Positions 15,274 to 22,744 of a stretch of 25,368 nucleotides of DNA are shown piece by piece (position 1 is the stretch's first letter; the number at the start of each line of letters is the position of its first letter). Both the position numbers and the translations under genes were made by a program. The DNA comes from Acetofilamentum sp. Lineage in GTDB: Bacteria > Bacteroidota > Bacteroidia > Bacteroidales > JAFGXI01. Where the stretch lies: contig DYOK01000012.1 in the NCBI GenBank assembly GCA_020720565.1, forward strand, positions 1 to 25,368. The letters are read 5' to 3'. The notes under the pieces are model-generated. The model did no database searches. It was given only the letters and a program-made list of their open reading frames with translations, and was not told the origin of the DNA.

Positions 15274-16407
15274 ATGATGTTTTCAGCTATCTATACCAAA
15301 TATATTATCGAAATTTTACTGGCTATTTTTGCGGGCATGAGTGCCATTCAAGTATTTTATTATGCTTTTTTCTATATCAGGCTATGGTTTATAAAACCTA
15401 AACCTTTAAACGAATCGAGCCCATGGCCTGCCGTGAGTATTATTGTGGCGGCTCACAACGAATCGGACAATCTAAGAGCGTTTTTGCCGAGTATATTGGA
15501 GCAAGATTATCCAGAATTTGAACTTATTGTCATCAACGACCGCTCCGAAGACGATACCGATACGGTGATTGCACAGTTGCAATTAATATATCCCAATTTG
15601 CGATCAACTTTTATTAAAGACAAAGGCAAATTAGAGCATGGAAAAAAACTAGCCCTCACATTAGGTGTTAAAGCCGCAAAATACCCCATATTATTATTGA
15701 CCGATGCCGATTGTCAAGTATCCGATAAACAATGGATTAAGCAAATGGCTCAGCATTTTACGAATGCCGAGATTGTACTAGGTTATGGCCCTTATATGAG
15801 CTTGCCTGGTTTGCTTAACAAATGGATCCGATTCGAAACCTTAAGCATTGCTATGCACTACTTTAGTTTTGCAAAAGCAGGGGTTCCGTACATGGGCGTG
15901 GGTCGGAATTTGGCCTATACCAAATCGATATTCGAGAAAAACAGAGGTGTTTCGTCGCATGCCTACCTCAGTTCGGGCGACGACGACTTACTTATTAACC
16001 AAATCGCCACACCTCAAAATGTAGCCCTATCGATAGACCCCAGCTCATTTGTCTATTCGATGCCCGAAACCACATTCAAATTTTGGTTAAGACAAAAAGG
16101 ACGGCATTTAAGCACATTTAAATTCTATAAACCCCTACACCAATGGCTACTTTTTGGAGAGTTATTCTCTCGTGTAAGCTTTTATGCTTTGGGGTTCTTT
16201 CTGATTCCATTTTTATGGCAAAACCCTACGTTTTGGTTGGCTTTTAGTCTTAGGATTATACTGGTTTTTGTGGTGCTCACACTCAGTGCAATGCGCCTAA
16301 AAGAGAAAAATTTGTTTAGTTTTTTAATTGTGTTCGATTTTGTACAACCTTTTGTGAATTTCTTCGTATTTCTGAGTTACAAAAATACTAAAAGAAGAAA
16401 ATGGTAG
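15274..16407 (+). CDS. Membrane glycosyltransferase, family 2
   Basis: The 377-residue product has one N-terminal membrane segment (about 10-36), a cytoplasmic GT-A domain (about 50-280) and three hydrophobic segments near the C-terminus (about 298-315, 319-340, 348-368). GT2 landmarks are VSIIVAAHNESDNLRAFL (54-71), VINDRSEDDTD (86-96), the metal-binding TDADC (D144 and D146), GDDDLL (235-240) in the catalytic-base position and QKGRH (274-278), a variant of the QxxRW motif of processive enzymes. It transfers a sugar from an NDP donor to a lipid or polysaccharide acceptor at the inner membrane; the sugar is unknown. ATG codons lie at 15274 and 15277. The stop overlaps the sigma factor start by 7 bases, so the two are translationally linked. 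Confidence 0.88.
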   Translation: MMFSAIYTKYIIEILLAIFAGMSAIQVFYYAFFYIRLWFIKPKPLNESSPWPAVSIIVAAHNESDNLRAFLPSILEQDYPEFELIVINDRSEDDTDTVIAQLQLIYPNLRSTFIKDKGKLEHGKKLALTLGVKAAKYPILLLTDADCQVSDKQWIKQMAQHFTNAEIVLGYGPYMSLPGLLNKWIRFETLSIAMHYFSFAKAGVPYMGVGRNLAYTKSIFEKNRGVSSHAYLSSGDDDLLINQIATPQNVALSIDPSSFVYSMPETTFKFWLRQKGRHLSTFKFYKPLHQWLLFGELFSRVSFYALGFFLIPFLWQNPTFWLAFSLRIILVFVVLTLSAMRLKEKNLFSFLIVFDFVQPFVNFFVFLSYKNTKRRKW

Positions 16408-17000
16408 ACAACCCTAATTTATCCGAAAAGGCTCAACACGATTTTAAATTAGTACTAAAAGCAAGAGGCGGCGAACAAAAAGCGTACGCCGAGTTAATGC
16501 ATCGTTATAAAGCGTCGATTTACTTTATGGTATTAAAGATGGTTAATAACGCCGACGATGCAGACGATTTGACTATAGAGGCATTTGGAAAAGCATTTAA
16601 AAACATCGACCAATACACCCCTCAATTTGCTTTCAGTACATGGCTATTTAAAATTGCCACCAATAATTGCATCGATTTTTTACGAAAAAAACGAGGCATT
16701 ACCATCTCACTCGACCGAACCGACGAAGAGGGCAACGAGTATCAACCTTCGGTACCCGATACAGGTCTGACGCCTGAAGAGCTTTTTATTAAAGAACAGA
16801 AAGCTGGAATTTTGCGAAATATTGTAAAAACGCTTAAGCCTCGTTATCGTAGCTTAATCGAACTACGCTATTTCAAAGAATATTCGTACGAAGAAATCTC
16901 TGTTGAAATGGACTTGCCACTAGGGACTGTAAAAGCCCAGTTGTTTAGAGCTCGTGAATTGCTTTTGAATATCTTAGAAGCCAAAACCGAAAAAATTTAA
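16401..17000 (+). CDS. ECF-type sigma-70 family RNA polymerase sigma factor
   Basis: The 199-residue product has region 2 at about 30-97 (AYAELMHRYKASIYFMVLKM, DADDLTIEAFGKAFKNIDQY, FSTWLFKIATNNCIDFLRKK) and region 4 at about 138-190 with the helix-turn-helix YSYEEISVEMDLPLGTVKAQ. Regions 1.1 and 3 are absent, as in extracytoplasmic-function sigma factors that direct RNA polymerase to stress or envelope promoters. There is no anti-sigma gene next to it: downstream is a terminator and a convergent gene. Its start overlaps the glycosyltransferase stop and AAGAAGAAA precedes the ATG. Pairing of this sigma type with a GT2 gene recurs in Bacteroidota from memory. Its targets cannot be read from the sequence. 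Confidence 0.93.
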   Translation: MVDNPNLSEKAQHDFKLVLKARGGEQKAYAELMHRYKASIYFMVLKMVNNADDADDLTIEAFGKAFKNIDQYTPQFAFSTWLFKIATNNCIDFLRKKRGITISLDRTDEEGNEYQPSVPDTGLTPEELFIKEQKAGILRNIVKTLKPRYRSLIELRYFKEYSYEEISVEMDLPLGTVKAQLFRARELLLNILEAKTEKI

Positions 17001-17037
17001 GGACAAATTAACTCAAGCCGCTCATTCTAAAAAAATA

Positions 17038-17072
17038 CAAATCCCGTTGGTTTATCCATGGGATTTTTTTTT
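17038..17072 (+). terminator. Terminator between the sigma factor and plsC
   Basis: CAAATCCC (17038-17045) pairs with GGGATTT (17060-17066), with an inner TGG/CCA helix around TTTAT, followed by a T tract to 17072. It lies 38 bases after the sigma factor stop and 19 bases before the convergent plsC stop. The T tract serves the plus strand; function in the minus direction is less clear. Confidence 0.75.
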
Positions 17073-17090
17073 GGCTTTTGACAAAAGAGA

Positions 17091-17825
17091 TTATTGTGCT
17101 TGATGTTCGTCGACTTTAGCCACAATTAAACTTCTGACTTTTTCGGCAATTGCTTCGGGCGATAATTCGGCAATATCCTGATAAGGAATATAATCGAGTA
17201 CCTCAATGGTAACTTGGGCTCTAAAATTAAGTTTCCAGTCGCCTTTTTCCATAATATTTTTGGTTCCATTAATCACAATAGGCTGTACCCCTACTTTTTG
17301 TTTTTTAGCTATCACAAAAGCCCCAGCAGCAAAAGGCCCCACAATACCATTGAGCGAACGAGTACCTTCGGGGAAAATAAAAACTGAGCTCCCCATTTCG
17401 AGGGCTTTCATGCTGTCTCTAACCATTTGAACAATGCTTTTACGGTCGCCACGCTTTAGTTCGATATACCGATTTAATCTCATATTCCAACCAATAATTG
17501 GGCCTTTGAATACTTCCGATTTTGAAACCCATTTAAAGTTTGCCAATAGGTGCCCTACCACCACAATATCGAATTCCGATTGGTGATTCGATGCGAAAAC
17601 TTTGGATACAGAATTGTCAATTTTAGATTGGCCATACACTTTAATTCGCCAGCCTGGCACAACTAAAAAAAGAAAAGCACTCCATAAAGAAGTATACCAA
17701 TGCAGCCAATACAAGCGTTTATCCCACCAAATTGTAGCTGCCCAGATGATCAAGGCAATTAATATGAGTGGCACACCAGTAGTAAAAAAGAAAATGTAAT
17801 ACGAGATACTGGTCAATTTTTTCAT
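17091..17825 (-). CDS. plsC: 1-acyl-sn-glycerol-3-phosphate acyltransferase
   Basis: The 244-residue product belongs to the PlsC/LPLAT family, which adds the second acyl chain to lysophosphatidic acid to give phosphatidic acid in phospholipid synthesis at the inner membrane. It has an N-terminal hydrophobic hairpin (about 8-58). The catalytic motif HX4D is NHQSEFD (His81, Asp86). The glycerol-phosphate-binding motif is FPEGTRS (151-157). IELKRGDRKS (121-130) corresponds to motif II and a PIVING-like segment (about 187-191) to motif IV. Length is normal. It is convergent with the sigma factor gene. The family includes relatives acting on ornithine lipids or lipid A, so the exact acceptor is inferred. 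Confidence 0.9.
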   Translation of the reverse strand: MKKLTSISYYIFFFTTGVPLILIALIIWAATIWWDKRLYWLHWYTSLWSAFLFLVVPGWRIKVYGQSKIDNSVSKVFASNHQSEFDIVVVGHLLANFKWVSKSEVFKGPIIGWNMRLNRYIELKRGDRKSIVQMVRDSMKALEMGSSVFIFPEGTRSLNGIVGPFAAGAFVIAKKQKVGVQPIVINGTKNIMEKGDWKLNFRAQVTIEVLDYIPYQDIAELSPEAIAEKVRSLIVAKVDEHQAQ

Positions 17826-18357
17826 GAATGCAAAAATAATATACTTTATCTAAATCTTGTAATGGCTTCCAAAGAATAGTAAAACTTGCTTCAAAAAAAA
17901 CGCTTTGATTTTGTTGTATAAAAATTAAAATAAGCTTTGTTTTTTACCATTCAATCACGACTCAAGCATAATCATATGGTTAAAAAAATGCACGCTCAAT
18001 GCAAAATCAGCCCACAAAATAGATGACAATGCAAATTGGTATTATAAAACCAATTCAATTATACACTCAATCCGAATACATATAGGTATATTATTGACAC
18101 ACATGTATTTACAACTTACAGCATACAACAAAAGACACATAAGAAATATTTTAATTTACAAATGGTTTTATGTATATACATTGTTCATCTTAAATTACCT
18201 GTTCGACATGTTAAAAAATATGTTATTTCTCGTTTCAATGTGTCGAAATGGTTTAACTTTACAACTTCATTTTTTGATAGTGACTTATCGTGATATTTAC
18301 ATGAGTCAAATACAGCTTGGAATTATATAACTTTCTACATAACAGATCTATTTTGAT
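17826..18357. other. 532-base non-coding gap between plsC and korA
   Basis: This divergent gap is strongly AT-rich and must hold the promoters of plsC and korA. The only open frame of note (18094-18330) is a low-complexity hydrophobic string with no start signal and is not accepted as a gene. A perfect inverted repeat lies at 18034-18055. I could not identify a convincing TAnnTTTG box with a -33 element in front of korA; a TATTTTG just before the ATG is too close to be used. Confidence 0.4.
18034..18055. promoter_or_regulatory. Perfect 7-base inverted repeat AATTGGT-N8-ACCAATT
   Basis: Arms at 18034-18040 and 18049-18055 match perfectly with an 8-base spacer ATTATAAA, giving a 22-base operator-like site in the korA/plsC divergent gap. 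It may bind a dimeric regulator or be chance in AT-rich DNA. Confidence 0.3.
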
Positions 18358-20199
18358 ATGAACAACAAAGCAAATGTCGTTGAAAAAGAAGCGGTCGTAA
18401 TCCGATTTTCGGGCGACTCCGGCGATGGAATGCAATTGACAGGGAATTTATTCACCGATGAATCGGCTTTATTCGGAAACGATGTAGCGACATTCCCAGA
18501 TTATCCAGCAGAAATTAGAGCCCCACAAGGAACCGTAGGCGGCGTATCTGGATTTCAAGTGCATTTTGGACAAAAAAAGATTCATACACCAGGCGATTAT
18601 GCCGATGTATTGGTAGCCATGAACCCCGCAGCTCTAATGGCCAATCGCCGTTGGATTAAAAAAGGGGGTACAGTGATAACCGACGTGGACACTTTCAACG
18701 AAAAGAACTTCCAAAAGGCTGGGTTTAAAACCGAAGACCCAATCTCGGAGCTTAAACTTGAAGACTATAACGTCATTTTAGCTCCCATTTCAACTTTAAC
18801 CAAAGAAGCTTTAAAAGATTCTGGTTTAGATACCAAAAGTATTTTACGTAGCAAAAATATGTTTGCTTTAGGTATTTGCTACAATTTGTTCGACAAACCT
18901 TTCGACAATACGTTTAAGTATTTCGAGAAAAAATTTGGAAAAAAACCACAAATTGTTGATGCCAATAAACGTGTGTTACAAGCTGGGTTCGATTATGCAT
19001 CGAATGTTCATGCTTTGCCTTCGTATCGTGTAGAACCTGCTCAAATCGAGAAAGGTAAATACCGAAGCATCAGCGGAAATCAAGCCACTGCTTGGGGGCT
19101 TTTAGCCGCAGCAGAAAAAGCTAATTTGCCTATATTCTGCGGTTCCTATCCTATTACACCTGCAACTGAGATTTTACAATATATAGCCGATCGCCAAGAC
19201 TTAGGGGCTAAAACATTCCAAGCCGAAGACGAAATTGCAGGTATTTGTACCGCTATTGGAGCATCATTCGCCGGAAATTTTGCCGTAACAACCACTTCGG
19301 GCCCAGGTTTAGCTTTAAAAACTGAAGCGGCTGGTTTGGCTGTAATTACCGAATTACCTTTGGTTATTGTTAACGTTCAACGTGGTGGACCATCGACTGG
19401 TTTACCTACCAAAACAGAACAAGCCGATTTAATGCAAGCATTGTACGCTCGTAATGGAGAAAGTCCTTTGCCTGTTATCGCCGCAAGTTCACCTTCGGAT
19501 TGTTTCGACTATGCTTTTGAGGCTGGAAGAATTGCCTTAGAACATATGACCCCAGTTATTTTGCTTACCGATGGTTTTATTGCCAACGGAACTGCACCAA
19601 TGCGCATCAGACCCATGTCTGAATTTCCTGTAATTACACCAAGAATTGCAAAAAACAACGGCTCAAAATACTTGCCATATGCCCGTCCCGAAGATGGTTC
19701 TATGACACGTGAATGGGCTATTCCTGGCACGCCAGGTTTAGAGCACCGTATTGGCGGATTAGAGAAAATGGCGACTACGGGGACTGTGTCATACGTTCCT
19801 GAAAACCATCAGGTAATGACCGACCAACGTCAAGCAAAAGTCGATCAAGTCATCGTTAAAGTCCCCAATCAAGAAATAATTGGCGATCAAACTGGTGATT
19901 TATTGGTAATTGGATGGGGTGGTACAAAAGGCCATTTATACGATGCCGTTGACGAATTGCGTATTCAAGGTTATAAAATTGGTTTGGCTAGCTTTAACTA
20001 TATCAATCCATTACCCAAAAACACTGGGGATATTTTAACAAAGTTCAAAAATGTTATTGTAGCGGAAATCAATAGCGGACAGTTTGTTAATTATTTACGC
20101 ATGAACCATCCTAAATTTGATTATCACCAATACAACAAAGTTCAGGGATTACCATTTACTGTGGAAGAGTTAAAAGACGCATTTAGAAAACTATTATAA
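18358..20199 (+). CDS. korA: 2-oxoacid:ferredoxin oxidoreductase alpha subunit (gamma-alpha fusion)
   Basis: The 613-residue product is the alpha subunit of the two-subunit 2-oxoacid:ferredoxin oxidoreductase, most likely 2-oxoglutarate-specific (KorA). With KorB it converts 2-oxoglutarate and CoA to succinyl-CoA with reduction of ferredoxin, or the reverse. The N-terminal gamma domain (about 10-190) begins VIRFSGDSGDGMQLTGN. The alpha domain (about 230-600) carries SYPITPATEIL (263-273), TTSGPGLALK (312-321) and QRGGPSTGLPTKTEQADL (341-358), typical of the KorA branch. No ferredoxin domain is fused and no KorC or KorD genes adjoin, so this is the minimal two-subunit type. A 9-base gap separates it from korB. 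It has a long AT-rich upstream region and no Shine-Dalgarno site. Confidence 0.93.
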   Translation: MNNKANVVEKEAVVIRFSGDSGDGMQLTGNLFTDESALFGNDVATFPDYPAEIRAPQGTVGGVSGFQVHFGQKKIHTPGDYADVLVAMNPAALMANRRWIKKGGTVITDVDTFNEKNFQKAGFKTEDPISELKLEDYNVILAPISTLTKEALKDSGLDTKSILRSKNMFALGICYNLFDKPFDNTFKYFEKKFGKKPQIVDANKRVLQAGFDYASNVHALPSYRVEPAQIEKGKYRSISGNQATAWGLLAAAEKANLPIFCGSYPITPATEILQYIADRQDLGAKTFQAEDEIAGICTAIGASFAGNFAVTTTSGPGLALKTEAAGLAVITELPLVIVNVQRGGPSTGLPTKTEQADLMQALYARNGESPLPVIAASSPSDCFDYAFEAGRIALEHMTPVILLTDGFIANGTAPMRIRPMSEFPVITPRIAKNNGSKYLPYARPEDGSMTREWAIPGTPGLEHRIGGLEKMATTGTVSYVPENHQVMTDQRQAKVDQVIVKVPNQEIIGDQTGDLLVIGWGGTKGHLYDAVDELRIQGYKIGLASFNYINPLPKNTGDILTKFKNVIVAEINSGQFVNYLRMNHPKFDYHQYNKVQGLPFTVEELKDAFRKLL

Positions 20200-20208
20200 T
20201 CGAACATC

Positions 20209-21237
20209 ATGTTAGAGAACAATATAGAAGTACAAAAGTACACAGCAGCAGATTTTAAAAGTGATCAGGAAGTCAGATGGTGCCCTGGTTGTGGCGACCA
20301 CGCAGTGCTCAATGCAGTGCAAAAAGCCATGGCCGAAATTGGACATCCAAAAGAAAACTATGCCGTAATTTCGGGAATTGGTTGTTCTTCTCGCTTCCCA
20401 TATTATATGAATACTTACGGATTTCACGGCATTCATGGTCGTGCAGGAGCCATTGCATCGGGTGTTAAAACGGCCAACCCTAAATTAAGCGTTTGGCAAG
20501 TTACTGGAGACGGCGATGCTTTAGCCATTGGTGGCAATCACTTTATCCACGAAATTCGTCGTAACATAGACCTTAATATTTTATTGTTTAATAACGAGAT
20601 TTATGGCCTTACCAAAGGACAATATTCTCCAACAACAAAATATGGCCAAAAAACCAAAACTTCGCCTTATGGAACAATAGAACAGCCCTTTAAGGTTGGT
20701 CAATTGGCTATGGGAGCTGGTGCTACGTTTTTTGCTCGAGCTTTAGACAACAATATTAAACATGCTACAGAGACATTTGTAAAGGCAGAAGCTCACCGTG
20801 GTACATCTGTAATCGAAATATTAGTCAATTGTGTTATCTATTCTGACCAAACACATGCGGCTATTACCGATAAAGAGTTTAAAGAAGACCGTCAATTGTT
20901 TTTAGAACATGGCCAAAAAATGATTTTTGGAAAAGAAAAAAACAAAGGGATTGTTCTAAATCAAGGGGGTTTACAAGTAGTTACTATTGGCGAAAACGGA
21001 ATTACCGAAGCCGATATTTTGGTTCACAACGCTAAAAACCAAGATCCTATTGTTCATATGATGTTGGCCAATATGCAGGCTCCCGAAATGCCAGTGGCAT
21101 TGGGTGTGATTCGTGCTGTTGAAGCTTATACCTACGAAGTGGCTCTTGAACAAAAAATCGAAGAAACCAAAGCCGCTTCGAAAATACATTCGATGGACGA
21201 CTTGCTTAATAGCGGAGAAACTTGGGTCGTAAAATAA
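20209..21237 (+). CDS. korB: 2-oxoacid:ferredoxin oxidoreductase beta subunit
   Basis: The 342-residue product is the thiamine-pyrophosphate and iron-sulfur subunit that partners KorA. The cluster ligands of this family are visible: Cys25 and Cys28 in WCPGCGD, Cys59 in GIGCSSR and Cys208 in LVNCVIY. The TPP motif begins GDGDALAIGGNH (100-111) and ends NNEIYGLTKGQ (128-138), with the NN pair binding the Mg-diphosphate. From about residue 230 the C-terminal part is the usual beta-subunit extension. Beta-subunit architecture and the KorA sequence favour 2-oxoglutarate over pyruvate, though substrate choice is inference. It is the second gene of a two-gene operon ending in a hairpin element and terminator. 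Confidence 0.94.
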   Translation: MLENNIEVQKYTAADFKSDQEVRWCPGCGDHAVLNAVQKAMAEIGHPKENYAVISGIGCSSRFPYYMNTYGFHGIHGRAGAIASGVKTANPKLSVWQVTGDGDALAIGGNHFIHEIRRNIDLNILLFNNEIYGLTKGQYSPTTKYGQKTKTSPYGTIEQPFKVGQLAMGAGATFFARALDNNIKHATETFVKAEAHRGTSVIEILVNCVIYSDQTHAAITDKEFKEDRQLFLEHGQKMIFGKEKNKGIVLNQGGLQVVTIGENGITEADILVHNAKNQDPIVHMMLANMQAPEMPVALGVIRAVEAYTYEVALEQKIEETKAASKIHSMDDLLNSGETWVVK

Positions 21238-21322
21238 GGTTTTTGAACAATTATTTTATTAAATCAGTACTTTTGTATTCAATTTGCATAAATACCAAAT
21301 AAGTACTCTGTTATAAATTAAT

Positions 21323-21341
21323 AAATAGGTCGAAGACCTAA
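21323..21341 (+). repeat. AAATAGGTC-type hairpin element after korB
   Basis: AAATAGGTCGAAGACCTAA contains a perfect 6-base stem TAGGTC/GACCTA with a GAA loop. It lies 85 bases after the korB stop and abuts the terminator that begins at 21341, so the korAB transcript should end in two successive hairpins. Confidence 0.65.
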
Positions 21342-21377
21342 AAAAGCGGGTTCAAAATTTTGAATCCGCTTTTTTTT
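21341..21377. terminator. Bidirectional terminator between korB and the GGGP synthase gene
   Basis: AAAAAGCGG (21341-21349) pairs with CCGCTTTTT (21366-21374); a G-T pair and TTCAAAA/TTTTGAA extend the stem to 17 pairs in total. The T tract runs to 21377 and overlaps the stop codon (21378-21376) of the convergent gene. A and T tracts on both sides allow function in both directions. Confidence 0.85.
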
Positions 21378-22086
21378 ATGACAAGGCCTCAAGCAGTGAA
21401 CCGTCGCGTTCAAAAGCAGTTCCAACCACTACGACATCGGCTCCGGCTTTCCACTTGCTTTCAATTTCGTCGAGGGTTCGGATGCCTCCACCCACAATAA
21501 CAGGAATTTCGACCATTTGTTTAACCGCTGTAATCATGCTATTGGGGACACTTTGCATGGCCCCACTGCCAGCCTCCAAATAAATGCATTTTAAACCTAG
21601 CTGGGTGCCGGCAAGCGCTGTGGCAACCGCAATATCTGTCTTTTCGCGTGGGATACTTGACGTTTGACTCATGTACTCAACCGATGTGCGAGTGCCTCCA
21701 TCAATTAAAATGTATCCGGTAGGAATGGTTTCTAGGTTCAAATTTTTAATTATTACAGCAGAGCGAACCTGTTCACCAATTAATAGTTCGGCATTGCGTC
21801 CCGAAATGAGCGACAAATTTAACAATGCGTCGGCATAAGCACTGAGTTGCAAACTATTACCGGGAAACAATAGAACTGGCTTTTGAGTATGCTTTTTTAA
21901 TAATTGAATTGCATCGTCGTAAGGTCGACTGCTCAAGCTGCTCCCAAGCAATACAAAATCAATATGGGCCTTATCTATCTTTTTAGACCAATTTTTAAGC
22001 TGAACATCGGTCCATTTTTCGGGATCGATTAATATGGCTAAGCGCTTCTTTGAACTACTTAGATATTGATTATAAATTGATTGCAT
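21376..22086 (-). CDS. Geranylgeranylglyceryl/heptaprenylglyceryl phosphate synthase (PcrB family)
   Basis: The 236-residue TIM-barrel enzyme joins a polyprenyl diphosphate to sn-glycerol-1-phosphate, the first ether-lipid step in archaea; Bacteroidota carry their own group of this family. Landmarks are LAILIDPEKW (16-25), DFVLLGSSL (43-51), LFPGNSLQLS (73-82), TGYILIDGGT (123-132), the family signature YLEAGSGA (169-176), VGGGIRT (198-204) and VVGTAFE (220-226) for phosphate binding. Length matches the group. The prenyl length accepted cannot be read from the sequence. It is convergent with korB and isolated from other lipid genes here; its role in Bacteroidota is not well settled. The start ATG at 22086 is the natural one. 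Confidence 0.9.
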   Translation of the reverse strand: MQSIYNQYLSSSKKRLAILIDPEKWTDVQLKNWSKKIDKAHIDFVLLGSSLSSRPYDDAIQLLKKHTQKPVLLFPGNSLQLSAYADALLNLSLISGRNAELLIGEQVRSAVIIKNLNLETIPTGYILIDGGTRTSVEYMSQTSSIPREKTDIAVATALAGTQLGLKCIYLEAGSGAMQSVPNSMITAVKQMVEIPVIVGGGIRTLDEIESKWKAGADVVVVGTAFERDGSLLEALS

Positions 22087-22216
22087 AAGATTAAAATCAA
22101 ATTTGGATTTGAAACTGGCAAAAATTAAAAACGAATCCTTTGGAGGAATAGTTCATCCGATTTTATTTGTATAAAGATAATAGATTATCGATAAACAGAA
22201 GCCTTCTCGATTAGAA

Positions 22217-22235
22217 TAAGGTCTCCGACCTATTT
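22217..22235 (-). repeat. AAATAGGTC-type hairpin element, minus-strand copy
   Basis: On the minus strand this is AAATAGGTCGGAGACCTTA, with stem AGGTC/GACCT and a GGA loop. It lies 130 bases upstream of the GGGP synthase start on that strand. Confidence 0.65.
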
Positions 22236-22375
22236 AATATTTTTCTAACTACGATTAAAATAACTAAAGAGCAACCGCAACTGTAGTTCGGGTAGCTTTA
22301 ATTGATTTCCGATTGATGATTGTTAATTATTGATTTGTAGAAAGTTATAGCTTTTTATTTTATATCTATAAATCT

Positions 22376-22409
22376 GGATTGCTTCGCCTACGGCTCGCTA
22401 TGACGAGAA
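22376..22409 (+). repeat. REP-like unit, left half of an inverted pair
   Basis: The unit starts GGATTGCTTCGCCTACGG and continues with CTCGCTATGACGAGAA. It pairs with the inverted unit at 22451-22484, with matching GGATTGCTTCG and ATGAC ends. Units of the form GGATTGCTTCG...CAATGACG are known from memory as dispersed intergenic repeats in many bacteria. Confidence 0.65.
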
Positions 22410-22450
22410 TGCTATCAACTTGAAAAGATATTTTTTGTAAGCTTTTGTTT

Positions 22451-22484
22451 GATGTCATTGCGACGGTTTATCCCGAAGCAATCC
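22451..22484 (-). repeat. REP-like unit, right half of an inverted pair
   Basis: On the minus strand the unit starts GGATTGCTTCGGGATAAACC and ends GTCGCAATGACATC. Together with the left unit it could form a long hairpin around a 41-base AT-rich loop. Confidence 0.65.
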
Positions 22485-22558
22485 ATAAAGCCTTTGTCTT
22501 GCCCTATTGTTTAAAAATTTCCGAAATATAATATTTTAAAAAAAGTGTGCGGCCGCCC

Positions 22559-22573
22559 TGTGCTGTTAGCACT
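22559..22573. other. Small hairpin GTGCT-GTT-AGCAC beside a GC-rich patch
   Basis: GTGCT (22560-22564) pairs with AGCAC (22568-22572) over a GTT loop, next to GTGTGCGGCCGCCC (22545-22558 approximately), an outlier of high G+C in AT-rich DNA. An A-rich tract follows. It is neither a typical terminator nor a recognised element. Confidence 0.3.
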
Positions 22574-22744
22574 AAAAAAAATTAATTATTTTTTTAAATG
22601 TGTATGCAACCTTTTCGGAACTTTTTGCATCTGGTACAATACCCGACCGTGATATCGATATTTTAATAAAAACACCTAAATTTTATACTTGGTATTTAAT
22701 ATTTAAACCATCAAAATAAACACTTCACATTAACCCAATATTTT

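Larger units (their letters stand above)
22087..22744. other. 658-base repeat-rich gap upstream of the large T9SS gene
   Basis: No gene is visible. The gap holds a hairpin element (22217-22235), an inverted pair of REP-like units (22376-22409 and 22451-22484), a GC-rich patch with a small hairpin (22549-22573) and an A/T tract (22574-22597). A weak TATACTTG at 22684-22691 differs by one base from the TAnnTTTG box and could be the promoter of the T9SS gene at 22745, but no -33 element is clear. Confidence 0.5.

Noticed and set aside
18093..18098. TTGACA as a classical -35 box for korA
   Set aside because: No matching TATAAT at proper spacing, and Bacteroidota use a different -33/-7 pattern.
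18094..18330. Open frame of 78 codons upstream of korA
   Set aside because: The translation is a low-complexity mix of Leu, Ile, Tyr and Asn expected from AT-rich DNA, with no family resemblance and no start signal.
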